This document shows positions 34,581 through 43,109 of a stretch of 64,000 nt of DNA, in pieces. Each line of letters opens with the position of its first letter. Within the stretch, counting starts at the first letter, position 1. The stretch is taken from contig NZ_JAJBZM010000001.1 of assembly GCF_020567375.1 (NCBI RefSeq), forward strand, positions 727,935 through 791,934, read 5' to 3'. Position numbers and translations under genes: made by a program. Source of the DNA: Janibacter melonis. Its GTDB lineage: Bacteria; Actinomycetota; Actinomycetes; Actinomycetales; Dermatophilaceae. Below the pieces are notes generated by a model. It worked only from the letters and a program-made list of their open reading frames with translations. It ran no database searches and had not been told where the DNA came from.

Positions 34581-35141
34581 ATGGTCTCCTCCGTCGCGCC
34601 CGCTGCCGCTCTCGCGCTCGTCGCCCTCGCGGGTGCCTCTGCCGTCACCTCTCCCTCGGCGACCACCCCGCCTCGTGCGGTCGCGAGCACGCCGAGCAGC
34701 GAGGTCGAGACGAGCGCGAAGGGGGCCCGCTGGGCCTGGCCGCTGCGCCCGCGGCCCGAGGTCGTCGCCCCCTTCGAGGCCCCGACGTCTCGGTGGGGGC
34801 CGGGTCACCGCGGCATCGACCTCGCCGGGTCCACCGGGGAGCCCGTCCGGGCGACGGCCGACGGCGTGGTCACCCACCGCGGCCGGGTGGCGGGGCGCGG
34901 CACGGTCACCGTGAACCACGCCGACGGGGTGCGCAGCACCTACGAGCCGGTGGCCCCGGCGGTGGAGACGGGCGATCGCGTCGGCCGCGGTCAGCGACTG
35001 GGCACGTTGAGCCCCGAGCCCGGTCACTGCGCCCCGTCGACCTGCCTGCACGTCGGCGCCCTGCGAGGGCGTGACTACCTCGACCCGCGCCCCTTCTTCG
35101 GCGGGGTGCGGGTGATCCTCCTGCCGGTGCCGAGGGGCTGA
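34581..35141 (+). CDS. M23-family (LytM-like) secreted protein with an altered active site
   Basis: A 186-residue exported protein. A hydrophobic signal (SSVAPAAALALVALAGASAV) is followed by a Thr/Ser/Pro linker and a LytM domain: GHRGIDLAGSTGEPVRAT supplies the first zinc ligands H76 and D80, and CLHVGALRG supplies H157. The first His of the usual HxH motif is Cys (C155), and CAPSTCLHVG resembles other actinobacterial M23 proteins that may be regulators rather than active hydrolases. The start is uncertain: GTG at 34572 or an upstream GTG at 34512 are possible. It is just upstream of xerC, on the other strand. Confidence 0.75.
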   Translation: MVSSVAPAAALALVALAGASAVTSPSATTPPRAVASTPSSEVETSAKGARWAWPLRPRPEVVAPFEAPTSRWGPGHRGIDLAGSTGEPVRATADGVVTHRGRVAGRGTVTVNHADGVRSTYEPVAPAVETGDRVGRGQRLGTLSPEPGHCAPSTCLHVGALRGRDYLDPRPFFGGVRVILLPVPRG

Positions 35142-35173
35142 GGCCGGTCGCCTCGCTCTCGGCGCCGTGACCC

Positions 35174-36103
35174 TCAGGCCCGGGGGTGGGCCTGGTCGTA
35201 GGAGCGCCGCAGCCGCTCGGCCGAGACGTGCGTGTAGATCTGGGTCGTCGCGAGCGAGGCGTGGCCGAGCAGCTCCTGGACCATCCTCAGGTCGGCGCCG
35301 CCGTCGAGGAGGTGGGTGGCCGCGCTGTGGCGCAGCCCGTGGGGGCCGAGGTCGGGGGCGTCAGGGACGTGCCGCAGCAGGTCGTGGACGACGGTGCGCA
35401 CCTGACGCGGGTCGACCCTGCGGCCCCGACGGCCGAGGAAGAGCGCGGGCCCCGAGGTGGGCACCGCCAGGCGGGGTCGGCCGTCGCGCAGCCACTCCTC
35501 GAGGGCGCGGGCGGCCGGCGCGCCGTAGGGCACGACCCGCTCCTTGCGCCCCTTGCCGAGCACGCGCACGACCTGTCGGTCGGCGTCGAGGTCGTCGACG
35601 TCGAGCCCGACGAGCTCGCCGACCCGGATCCCTGTCGCGTAGAGCAGCTCGAGGACGGCGCGGTTGCGCCGGTGCACGGGGTCGTCGTCGTCGGCGGCGA
35701 CCTCGGCGACGTCGAGGAGCTCGCCCGCGCTCGTCGCGGTGAGCAGGTCGGGCAGGGTGCGCTCACGGCGCGGGCTCGCCAGGCGCAGGGCCGGGTCGGT
35801 GTCGACGAGACCGGTTCGTCGCGCCCATCCGAAGAAGGTGCGCACCGCCGCCGCGCGCCGGGCCAGGGTGCTGCGGGCGACCCCCTGCTGCGACATCTCG
35901 CCGAGCCACGAGCGCAGGTCCGCGAGCGTGATCTCGCGCAGGGAGCCGGTGCCGCCGTGCTCGGCGCACCAGGCCAGGCAGGCCCCGACGTCGCCGCGAT
36001 AGGCGCGCACCGTGTGCTCGGAACGGTCGCGCTCCGCGGCGAGATGCCCGACGAAGTCGTCGAGATGACGCTGCGCCCAGGCCGGTGCCGTCCGTGTGCT
36101 CAC
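35174..36103 (-). CDS. xerC: tyrosine recombinase XerC
   Basis: A 309-residue site-specific recombinase, probably acting with XerD at dif to resolve chromosome dimers. The catalytic set is complete: R160 (ATGIRVGEL), K184 (GKGRKERVV), H255 and R258 (HGLRHSAATHL), H281 (LLGHASLATT) and the nucleophile Y290 (IYTH). The N-terminal SAM-like domain (LDDFVGHLAAERDRSEHTV) is present. The start is GTG at 36103; upstream in-frame ATG at 36148 is less likely because its first 15 residues are not family-like. It belongs to the dprA-comM backbone cluster. Confidence 0.92.
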   Translation of the reverse strand: MSTRTAPAWAQRHLDDFVGHLAAERDRSEHTVRAYRGDVGACLAWCAEHGGTGSLREITLADLRSWLGEMSQQGVARSTLARRAAAVRTFFGWARRTGLVDTDPALRLASPRRERTLPDLLTATSAGELLDVAEVAADDDDPVHRRNRAVLELLYATGIRVGELVGLDVDDLDADRQVVRVLGKGRKERVVPYGAPAARALEEWLRDGRPRLAVPTSGPALFLGRRGRRVDPRQVRTVVHDLLRHVPDAPDLGPHGLRHSAATHLLDGGADLRMVQELLGHASLATTQIYTHVSAERLRRSYDQAHPRA

Positions 36104-36311
36104 TCCCCCACGGTCGCACCTGCGAGACGCCGGGACGCGCAGCGGCACGCGGCCGGTGGCGCTCCCCCACCGAGCGGCCAGCGGGCGACCTCGGTACCGG
36201 GTGACTGGGCGGCGGCGGACGAGAGCGGTCCCGGGCCATCAGCGGGGCGGGACGACCGCAGCGCGATGACCACCGGCCGGGGGCGGAGGGGGACGCCCCC
36301 GGACGGTGGCC

Positions 36312-37514
36312 CTACCGGTGCGGCGACCCCGCTGGGTGCCGCCGCACCCACCCCGACTCGCCCTGCGCGGCGAAGCCCTCGAGCTGCAGCGCCGCGAGCT
36401 GGGTGAGCACCTCGGTGACGGGCAGCGCGAGCTCGGTCGCGATGTGCCCGACGCTGGACTCGCGTCGTGGCGCGAGCACGTCGTAGACCTGACGCTGGTG
36501 CTGGGTGAGCGCATCGGCCTCCCGGGCCGGACCGAGCGCGCCGACGTCCTCGCGCGCGAGCAGGTCGGGGTCTCCGATCGGCGCCGCGAGCCGCAGCACG
36601 TCCTCGGCGTCGGTGACGAGGTGGGCCTCGCCCCGCGAGATCCGCTCGTGGCACCCGGCAGAGGCCATCGAGGTCACCGGGCCCGGCACGGCACCGACCG
36701 GGCGTCCGAGCGCCTCGGCCCAGCCTGCGGTGTTGAGCGAGCCCGATCTCGGGCCGGCCTCGACGACGACGACGCAGCGCGACAGCGCGGCGATGAGCCG
36801 GTTGCGGGTGAGGAAGCGGTGCCGACGGGCGACGCGCCCGACGGGCTGCTCCGTGACGACGACGCCCGTCTGGGCGATCTCGTCCACGAGCCGGCGGTGC
36901 GCCTGGGGGTAGACCTGGTCCGGCCCGCACGCGAGGACGGCGACCCCTGGCCCGCCGACCGCGAGGGCTCCGAGGTGCGCGGCGGCGTCGATCCCGAAGG
37001 CTGCGCCGGACACGACGCCCCACCCCCGGGACGACAGCCCGGCGCCGAGGTCGCGCGCGACCGCCTCGCCGTAGCCGGTGCTCGCCCGCGACCCGACGAC
37101 CCCCACCGCACGCGCAGCGACGTGACGGAGGTGGCCGGTGCCGCGCAGGTACAGCACGTGGGGCTCGACCCGCTCGTCGGCAAGGCCGTCGGGCCACTCG
37201 TCGTCACCGGGCACGACGACCCGCGCGCCCACGCGCTCGACCCGCGAGAGCTCGGCGTCGACGTCGGTCTGGAGCACCCGTGCCCGGGCGCCGTCCGCAC
37301 CGCGCAGCTCGCCGGCGACCAGTCGGTGCCACGCCCCGACGTGGCCGTGCTCCCGGATCGAGCGGCAGAGCGCGGGCGGGTCGTGCGACGCCCGCTCCTG
37401 CCCGATCTCGAGCACGGTGGCCCAGGCGAGCCGGGCCCGCCGCTCGTCGGTGCCCACCATGTCGTGGGCGACCCGTTGCTCACCCGGCCTGGGCGTGCGC
37501 AGCGGGGCGCTCAT
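36312..37514 (-). CDS. dprA: DNA processing protein DprA
   Basis: A 400-residue protein that loads RecA on incoming single-stranded DNA during transformation. The Rossmann-like core has VGVVGSRASTGYG near residue 137, GGWGVVSGAAFGIDAAAHLG-like text (SRGWGVVSGAAFGIDAAAH) and FLTRNRLIAALSRCVVVVEA, all DprA hallmarks. A C-terminal winged-helix (SSVGHIATELALPVTEVLTQ) is present. The ATG overlaps the comM stop (ATGA). Confidence 0.94.
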   Translation of the reverse strand: MSAPLRTPRPGEQRVAHDMVGTDERRARLAWATVLEIGQERASHDPPALCRSIREHGHVGAWHRLVAGELRGADGARARVLQTDVDAELSRVERVGARVVVPGDDEWPDGLADERVEPHVLYLRGTGHLRHVAARAVGVVGSRASTGYGEAVARDLGAGLSSRGWGVVSGAAFGIDAAAHLGALAVGGPGVAVLACGPDQVYPQAHRRLVDEIAQTGVVVTEQPVGRVARRHRFLTRNRLIAALSRCVVVVEAGPRSGSLNTAGWAEALGRPVGAVPGPVTSMASAGCHERISRGEAHLVTDAEDVLRLAAPIGDPDLLAREDVGALGPAREADALTQHQRQVYDVLAPRRESSVGHIATELALPVTEVLTQLAALQLEGFAAQGESGWVRRHPAGSPHR

Positions 37515-39049
37515 GCCGCCACCGCGCCCTGGGTGCGGTACATGAGCGCCAGGCCGACGTCGGACGAGGTCGGCACCTCACGCCCGAAGAGGTCGGCGCT
37601 CGTCCACGCCAGGCGCAGCACCCGGTCGTAGCCGCGGCCGGTGATCTGCCCGAGCTCGAGCGCGCGGTCGAGGGTCGCGGTGACCCCGCGCGGCAGCCGC
37701 CACGGTGCCCGTCGCAGGACCGGGCCGGGCACCTGCGAGTTGAGCGTCCATCCGTGCTGCTGCCAGCGAGCCCGCTGCGCGTCACGGGCGACCTGCACCC
37801 GCGCGGCGATCTCGGCGCTCGTGTCGGGCGGCACCTCGCTGAGGTCGGCCAGGCTCACCTTCGGCACCTGCACCTGGATGTCGACGCGGTCCATGAGCGG
37901 ACCGCTGAGCCGGGCGGCGTACGCCCGACGCTCCGTCGGGCGGCAGCGGCAGGCGAGCGCCTTGCCGTAGCCCTCGCCGCACGGGCAGGGGTTGGCCGCG
38001 AGGACGAGCTGGACGCGCGCCGGGTAGGTGACCCGCTCGCGCGCCCGGGCGACGACGACCTGGCCCGACTCCAGCGGCTGACGCAGGGCCTGGAGGACCG
38101 AGCCGGCGAACTCCGCCGCCTCGTCGAGGAAGAGCACGCCGTGATGGGCCTGCGAGACCGCGCCGGGCAGCACCGCTCCCGAGCCGCCGCCGACGAGGGC
38201 CGCGGTGGAGGCCGAGTGGTGCGGGGCGACGAAGGGGGGCGTCAGGTCGAGACGGCCCGGCAGCACCGCCCCGACGAGGGAGCGCACCGCCAGGGTCTCG
38301 AGGGCCTGGGCCGACGTGAGCGGCGGGAGGATCGTCACGAGGCGCTCGGCGAGCATCGTCTTGCCCGAGCCGGGCGGCCCCGTGAGCATGAGGTGGTGCC
38401 CGCCGGCAGCTGCGAGGGTCAGCGCGGCGCGGGCCTCGTGCTGCCCGCTGACGTCGGCGAGGTCCAGCGCGCGAGCCGGCTCCCTCGCCGCCGGCGAGAC
38501 CGGCTCGTCCGCCTCGGGGAGCCGGGACCCACCGCGCAGCGCCCGGTACGCACCGACGAGATCGCCCAGGCGCTGCGCCGTCGAGATGCGCACCCCGTCG
38601 ACGAGCCGTGCCTCGACGACGTCCTCGGGCGCCACGACGACGTGGCGGCAGCCGGCCTCGCGCGCCGCGAGGACCGCCGGCAGGACGCCTGTGACGTGGC
38701 GCAGCCGACCGTCGAGACCGAGCTCGGCGACGTGCACGACCGGCCGGACCGCGTCGGCGGGCATCGCCTCGGCCGCCGCCAGTGCGGCCACCGCGATGGC
38801 GAGGTCGAATCCGGTGCCGTGCTTGGGGATCGCGGCCGGCGAGAGGTTGACGGTGAGCTGGCGCGCGTTGAGCGAGCAGCCCGCCGACAGCGCGGCCGCC
38901 CGGACCCGCTGCGGGGCCTGACGCAGCGCCGTGTCCGGCAGACCGCCGAGCTCGAAGCACGGCAGACCGTGGCCGATGTGGCACTCGACGTCGACGACAT
39001 GGCCGGCGATGCCGCGCAGGGCGACGGCCCGGGTCACGGCGATGCTCAT
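37511..39049 (-). CDS. comM: ComM/YifB-family Mg-chelatase-like AAA+ ATPase
   Basis: A 512-residue hexameric helicase-like AAA+ protein involved in branch migration during natural transformation. The N-terminal YifB domain starts with AVALRGIAGHVVDVECHIG, Walker A LTGPPGSGKTML is at 222-233, Walker B HHGVLFLDEAAEF is in the middle, and a Cys-rich motif ANPCPCGEGYGKALACRC follows. The ATG overlaps the yraN stop (ATGA), and its stop overlaps dprA. Confidence 0.93.
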   Translation of the reverse strand: MSIAVTRAVALRGIAGHVVDVECHIGHGLPCFELGGLPDTALRQAPQRVRAAALSAGCSLNARQLTVNLSPAAIPKHGTGFDLAIAVAALAAAEAMPADAVRPVVHVAELGLDGRLRHVTGVLPAVLAAREAGCRHVVVAPEDVVEARLVDGVRISTAQRLGDLVGAYRALRGGSRLPEADEPVSPAAREPARALDLADVSGQHEARAALTLAAAGGHHLMLTGPPGSGKTMLAERLVTILPPLTSAQALETLAVRSLVGAVLPGRLDLTPPFVAPHHSASTAALVGGGSGAVLPGAVSQAHHGVLFLDEAAEFAGSVLQALRQPLESGQVVVARARERVTYPARVQLVLAANPCPCGEGYGKALACRCRPTERRAYAARLSGPLMDRVDIQVQVPKVSLADLSEVPPDTSAEIAARVQVARDAQRARWQQHGWTLNSQVPGPVLRRAPWRLPRGVTATLDRALELGQITGRGYDRVLRLAWTSADLFGREVPTSSDVGLALMYRTQGAVAA

Positions 39050-39417
39050 GCGCCGGCCCCTCGCACGTGGGTCACGGCGTACGTGCCGTCCGGGTGGCGC
39101 AGCAGCGCGACGACGTCGAGCCGCACCCGACGCGTGGGCACCTCGTGGGCCTCGAGCCAGCACCCGGCGAGCCGGCGCAGGCGGGCGAGCTTCGCGCGGG
39201 TGATCGCCTCGACCGGCTGTCCGAAGCGCGTGCTGCGCCGCGTCTTGACCTCGCACACGACGAGGTCGTCGCCGTCGCGCAGCACGAGGTCGACCTCACC
39301 GGTGGGGCACCGCCAGTTGCGGTCGACCACCTCCATGCCCCGCGCGACGAGATAGCGCTCGGCCACCCGCTCGCCCTCGGCCCCCACCTGCCGTCGATCC
39401 GTCGGGATCTCGGTCAT
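39046..39417 (-). CDS. yraN: UPF0102 (YraN) family protein
   Basis: A 123-residue protein with an endonuclease-like fold. GAEGERVAERYLVARGM at the N-terminus, NWRCPTGEVDLVLRDGDDLV and CEVKTRRSTRFG carry the D, E and K of the PD-(D/E)XK motif. Function unconfirmed in the family. ATG at 39417 is preferred over a GTG three codons upstream because GGAGG lies about 8 nt before it and is too close to the GTG. Confidence 0.88.
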   Translation of the reverse strand: MTEIPTDRRQVGAEGERVAERYLVARGMEVVDRNWRCPTGEVDLVLRDGDDLVVCEVKTRRSTRFGQPVEAITRAKLARLRRLAGCWLEAHEVPTRRVRLDVVALLRHPDGTYAVTHVRGAGA

Positions 39418-39524
39418 CTCGACCACCTCCGCCGCCAGTCAACGGCGGCGCTCCCCCGTCACGAAGGGGTGGGCGCCGCCCTGTGGACGACGACCGCAGC
39501 GACGAGCGGCCTGTGGACGACGAG

Positions 39525-39581
39525 CCCGGGCTCCCCCTTCGGACGGCTGGGTCCCGGGCTCCCCCCTTCGGACGGCAGGGT
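39525..39581. repeat. 28-29-nt direct repeat in the yraN upstream gap
   Basis: CCCGGGCTCCCCCTTCGGAC is repeated nearly exactly at 39525 and 39553, each copy followed by GG and then C(T/A)GGGT, and a third CCCGGG closes the array. Just upstream, CTGTGGACGACGA also occurs twice (39481-39493 and 39511-39523). No gene is supported in the 348-nt stretch 39418-39765. Confidence 0.75.
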
Positions 39582-39608
39582 CCCGGGTGCGGTCCGGGAC
39601 ACCCGCCC

Positions 39609-39670
39609 GTGACCGGGACACCCGTGGAGGACCGGGTCATGACCAGGTCAGGCAGAGGTGTCCCGGTCAC
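39609..39670. repeat. 62-nt co-centred palindrome
   Basis: GTGACCGGGACACC (39609-39622) is perfectly complementary to 39657-39670, and the palindrome GGTCATGACC (39635-39644) is at exactly the same centre. In all 25 of 31 positions match when the two halves are compared. It lies between DUF2469 and yraN, genes on the minus strand, and could form a long hairpin or cruciform. Confidence 0.8.
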
Positions 39671-39765
39671 GCCGAGGTTTCCCGGTCGGTCCTCACCACA
39701 CGGCGCCGACCGACCTCCCCGACCGAGGCCCCGGCGGCCCTCCGGCACCGGAGGACTCGGACCTC

Positions 39766-40080
39766 TCAGAAGCCGGTCTTCGGCACCTCGAGGTCGCTCT
39801 TGGCGAGCTCCTCGACGTTGACGTCCTTGAAGGTGACGACACGGACGTGCTTGGCGAAGCGGGCGGGGCGGTAGATGTCCCACACCCACGCGTCCTCCAT
39901 CGTCACCTCGAAGTACACCTCGGCACCCTCGCCGCGGACGTCGACCTGCACGGAGTTCGCGAGGTAGAAGCGGCGGTCGGTCTCGACGACGTGGCTGAAG
40001 AGGTGCACGACGTCGCGGTACTCGCGGTAGAGCGCGAGCTCCATCTCGGTCTCGTACTTCTCGAGGTCCTCGGCGCTCAT
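39766..40080 (-). CDS. DUF2469 domain-containing protein
   Basis: A 104-residue protein, highly conserved in actinobacteria and nearly always beside rnhB. It begins [20 protein letters not shown] and has a central [20 protein letters not shown] segment rich in beta propensity; the function is unknown. Its ATG overlaps the rnhB stop (ATGA). Confidence 0.93.
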   Translation of the reverse strand: MSAEDLEKYETEMELALYREYRDVVHLFSHVVETDRRFYLANSVQVDVRGEGAEVYFEVTMEDAWVWDIYRPARFAKHVRVVTFKDVNVEELAKSDLEVPKTGF

Positions 40081-40835
40081 GAGCTCACCTGCTCAGGGTC
40101 GGGTGCGGGCACCTGGTCATCATGCCCGACGCCCGGCAGGCTCCAGGAGCGGCGGTGGAGCACGCACGGGCCGTGCGCGGCGAGGGCGTCCATGTGCGCG
40201 CTCGCCGAGTAGCCCTTGTTCTCGGCCCACCCGTACTGCGGGTGCTCCTGCGCCAGCGCCACCATCTGCGTGTCGCGCTCGACCTTGGCGAGCACGCTCG
40301 CCGCGGCGACGGACGAGCACGCGAGGTCGGCCTTGATCATCGTCGTCACCGGCGGGGTCGCGGGCCCCTCGGACAGCTCGGCGAAGAGCCCGACCTCCTC
40401 GGGGGCGGTGAGCCAGTCGTGGTTGCCGTCGAGGATGACGAGGTCGGGCACGACGTCGAGGGCGGCGAGGGCCCGGCACCCGGCGAGCCGCAGCGCGGCC
40501 ATGATGCCGATCTCGTCGATCTCGGCGGCGCTCGCGTGGCCCACCGCGCTCGCGACCGCCCACCGCCGCAGCCGCGGCACGATCTGCTCGCGGGCGGCGG
40601 CCGTCATGAGCTTGGAGTCGCGCACCCCCTGGGGTGCGGAGCGCACGGTCTCGTCGACGACGACCACCCCGACGCTCACCGGACCGGCGAGCGCGCCCCG
40701 GCCGACCTCGTCCATGCCCGCGAGCACGCGGAAGCCCTGCCGCTGCAGGTCGCGCTCGACGCGCAGGCTGGGCTTGGTCGAGGTGGGGCGGCCCCCCTTC
40801 GTGCGGCGGGCGGGCAGCCGGGCGGGAGCGCTCAC
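40077..40835 (-). CDS. rnhB: ribonuclease HII
   Basis: A 252-residue enzyme that nicks RNA-DNA hybrids at ribonucleotides. The metal-site motif [12 protein letters not shown] has D42 and E43; further acidic residues are in [11 protein letters not shown] and [20 protein letters not shown]. The start is GTG at 40835, 4 nt after the lepB stop; the N-terminus has ~25 basic residues before the domain. Confidence 0.94.
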   Translation of the reverse strand: MSAPARLPARRTKGGRPTSTKPSLRVERDLQRQGFRVLAGMDEVGRGALAGPVSVGVVVVDETVRSAPQGVRDSKLMTAAAREQIVPRLRRWAVASAVGHASAAEIDEIGIMAALRLAGCRALAALDVVPDLVILDGNHDWLTAPEEVGLFAELSEGPATPPVTTMIKADLACSSVAAASVLAKVERDTQMVALAQEHPQYGWAENKGYSASAHMDALAAHGPCVLHRRSWSLPGVGHDDQVPAPDPEQVSS

Positions 40836-40839
40836 GCGA

Positions 40840-41637
40840 TCACCGCGCGGCGACGACCTGGCCGCCGGGGCCAGCAGCGACGCGGGTCCGCGGCACGTCG
40901 GCGAAGACCTCGGAGTGGTTCGACAGGCTCGACGCGCGGTCGAGGGGCCACACGGTGAAGCGCGCACGCCCGACGACGAGGTCGATCGGCACGGCGCCGT
41001 CGCGACCCGTGCCGCTCGGGTCGTGGAAGCGCGAGTCCGAGCTGTCGTCGCGGTTGTCGCCCATGACCCACACCTTGCCCTCGGGCACGGTGATGTCGAA
41101 GTCGACGCTGCTCGGGCTCGACCCGGGCTTGAGATAGCTCGCCTCGTCGATCGTCGCGCCGTTGACCATGAGCTTGCCGTCGCTGCCGCAGCACTGGACG
41201 CGGTCGCCGGGCAGCCCGATGACGCGCTTGATGAGGTGTCCCTCTGAGGTGTCGGGGAGCAGCCCGACGAAGGTCATCGTGTCGCGCACCGCGTTGAGCG
41301 CGGCCCCGTGGTTGACGGGAGGCGTCTCGTTGAGCCAGTCGCCCGGGTCGCCGAAGACGACGACGTCACCGCGCTGGAGGTCGAAGGGGCCCGGCGTGAG
41401 CTTCGAGACGACGACCCGGTCCCCGACGAGGAGGGTGTCCTCCATCGACTCGCTGGGGATGTAGAAGGCCTGGAGCAGGAAGGTCTTGACGACGAAGGAG
41501 AGGGTGAGGGCCATCGCGAGGACGATGACCAGCTCGCGCACGGCGCCGCCGATGCGGGCACCGACACCGGGTCGTCGCTCGCCCTCCGGCGTCTCGTCCT
41601 TCGCCTCGGCGCGTGCCGAGTCGGCGTCAGTACCCAC
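40840..41637 (-). CDS. lepB: signal peptidase I (first copy)
   Basis: A 265-residue membrane-anchored serine protease that removes signal peptides. One transmembrane helix ([20 protein letters not shown]) precedes the catalytic S64 in [11 protein letters not shown]; the lysine is K137 in [15 protein letters not shown] start with AAGGAG upstream. The adjoining copy at 41764-42426 is a distinct paralogue, an arrangement common in actinobacteria. Confidence 0.94.
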   Translation of the reverse strand: MGTDADSARAEAKDETPEGERRPGVGARIGGAVRELVIVLAMALTLSFVVKTFLLQAFYIPSESMEDTLLVGDRVVVSKLTPGPFDLQRGDVVVFGDPGDWLNETPPVNHGAALNAVRDTMTFVGLLPDTSEGHLIKRVIGLPGDRVQCCGSDGKLMVNGATIDEASYLKPGSSPSSVDFDITVPEGKVWVMGDNRDDSSDSRFHDPSGTGRDGAVPIDLVVGRARFTVWPLDRASSLSNHSEVFADVPRTRVAAGPGGQVVAAR

Positions 41638-41763
41638 GTGGTCTCCTTGCTCGTCCGGCCGGCGGCAGGACGCCTGGCACGGCCAGTATCACCGACGCTG
41701 CGGCGGGCTCGCACATCGCGAGCCGTCCGGCGCACCGTCGTCGGGGTCAGGCATCGGCCCAGG

Positions 41764-42426
41764 TCACGGGGAGCCGAGCGCCGAGAGCGGCCAGTACCGC
41801 CACACGACGGTGCCGACGACGTCGTCGGTGCGGATCATCCCGCCACCGGGCTTGCCGAGCAGCGACCGCGAGTCCGCCGAGCGGGCGCGGTTGTCGCCGA
41901 GGACGAAGATCCGGTCCTGCGGGACCTCGACGTCGAAGGGGTCGGTGCACGACCGCTCGCCCGCCGGCAGGTAGGGCTCGGCGACCGGCTCGCCGTCGCG
42001 CACGAGCCCGCCCTCGGGCGTGCACGACAGGCGCTGCCCGCCGACCGCGCCCACCCGCTTGAGGTAGTCCTGCTCGCCGAGGTCGATCCCGAAGGTCGAC
42101 GCGACGGAGGCCAGGGTGCGCCCGATCAGACCGTCGGAGACGAAGGCCGAGCGGTCCGCCGGCGCGAGCGTGCCGGTGCCGTCGAGGACGACGAGGTCGC
42201 CCGGCTCGAGCTCTCCGTGGATCTTGCTCACGACGACGCGGTCGCCGACCTGGATCGTCGGCTCCATCGAGGCGGTCGGCACGAAGTAGGACTGCGCGAC
42301 GAGCCCGCGGACGAGGAAGACGAGCAGGACGGCCAGCCCGAGCTGGAGCAGCAGGCGGCGCCCACGACGCGGGACGACCCCCTCCCGCTGGGCGGTGGGG
42401 GTCGTCTCGTCGGTCTCGTGGCTCAT
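41764..42426 (-). CDS. lepB: signal peptidase I (second copy)
   Basis: A 220-residue paralogue of the next gene. The helix LLLQLGLAVLLVFLVRGLVA precedes S53 in FVPTASMEPTI; K123 is in DYLKRVGAVGGQRLSC. Residues about 85-120 form a longer loop. The two genes are 126 nt apart and may differ in substrate preference. Confidence 0.92.
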   Translation of the reverse strand: MSHETDETTPTAQREGVVPRRGRRLLLQLGLAVLLVFLVRGLVAQSYFVPTASMEPTIQVGDRVVVSKIHGELEPGDLVVLDGTGTLAPADRSAFVSDGLIGRTLASVASTFGIDLGEQDYLKRVGAVGGQRLSCTPEGGLVRDGEPVAEPYLPAGERSCTDPFDVEVPQDRIFVLGDNRARSADSRSLLGKPGGGMIRTDDVVGTVVWRYWPLSALGSP

Positions 42427-42469
42427 CGAGGCCTCAGCGTAGGCGCTGCACCTGGCAGCGGCCCGGCGA

Positions 42470-42826
42470 TCAGCTGGCCGGGGTGTCGCGACGCTCGCGG
42501 ATACGGGCCGCCTTGCCGCGCAGACCGCGCAGGTAGTACAGCTTCGCGCGACGCACGTCGCCGCGGGTCGCGACCTCGATCTTGTCGATGTTCGGGGAGT
42601 GCAGCGGGAAGGTGCGCTCCACGCCGACGCCGAAGGAGATCTTGCGGGCGGTGAAGGTCTCGCCGACGCCGCCGCCATGGCGACGGATGACGACGCCCTG
42701 GAAGACCTGGATACGGGAGCGGTTGCCCTCGATGACCTTGACGTGCACCTTGACGGTGTCACCGGCGCGGAAGTCGGGGATGTCGGCCTTGATGGAGGCC
42801 TGGTCGATCGCGTCGAAACGCTGCAT
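42470..42826 (-). CDS. rplS: 50S ribosomal protein L19
   Basis: A 118-residue protein of standard length; the core shows [20 protein letters not shown] and [20 protein letters not shown], and ends with [17 protein letters not shown]. Start at the ATG of MQRFDAID. It is separated from lepB by 43 nt. Confidence 0.97.
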   Translation of the reverse strand: MQRFDAIDQASIKADIPDFRAGDTVKVHVKVIEGNRSRIQVFQGVVIRRHGGGVGETFTARKISFGVGVERTFPLHSPNIDKIEVATRGDVRRAKLYYLRGLRGKAARIRERRDTPAS

Positions 42827-43028
42827 GATGCTCTGCTTCCCGCGAGCGCCACAGGCCGCCCGCACATGATGTGTCCGGAGATGGTGCGGCGCCCGTCCGC
42901 CGCGTGCTGACCAGGTGGTCGCACTCCCCCTGTGGCAGGGGCAGAGCACTCGGGCGCAGTAGTCCATGGTGCCAGAGCACCCGCGCAGAGCTGAAATCGC
43001 GCTGCGCCCGCCCCTCCCCCGGCTCCCT
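42827..43028 (-). promoter_or_regulatory. rplS upstream region with a small hairpin
   Basis: This stretch is the likely promoter and leader of rplS. It contains a perfect 6-bp stem CCCCTG-TGG-CAGGGG (42927-42941) of the kind found in ribosomal-protein leaders. I could not identify a convincing -35/-10 pair. Confidence 0.3.
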
Positions 43029-43105
43029 CCCCTTCGCCGAGGTATGGAGATCTGCGCCCCCGACGGCCCGTCCGAGGACCGTCTGCCATACCTCGGCGAA
43101 AGGGG
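43029..43105. terminator. 19-bp inverted repeat after trmD (CCATACCTCGGCGAAGG family)
   Basis: CCCCTTCGCCGAGGTATGG (43029-43047) and its complement with one extra A (43086-43105) enclose a 38-nt loop. It ends 4 nt from the trmD stop on the 3' side of that gene, so it probably terminates the rimM-trmD transcript. Confidence 0.65.
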
Positions 43106-43109
43106 GCGG

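Noticed and set aside
40840-42426. Recent duplication of lepB
   Set aside because: The two signal peptidases differ strongly in sequence and length. Tandem lepB genes are usual at this locus in actinobacteria.
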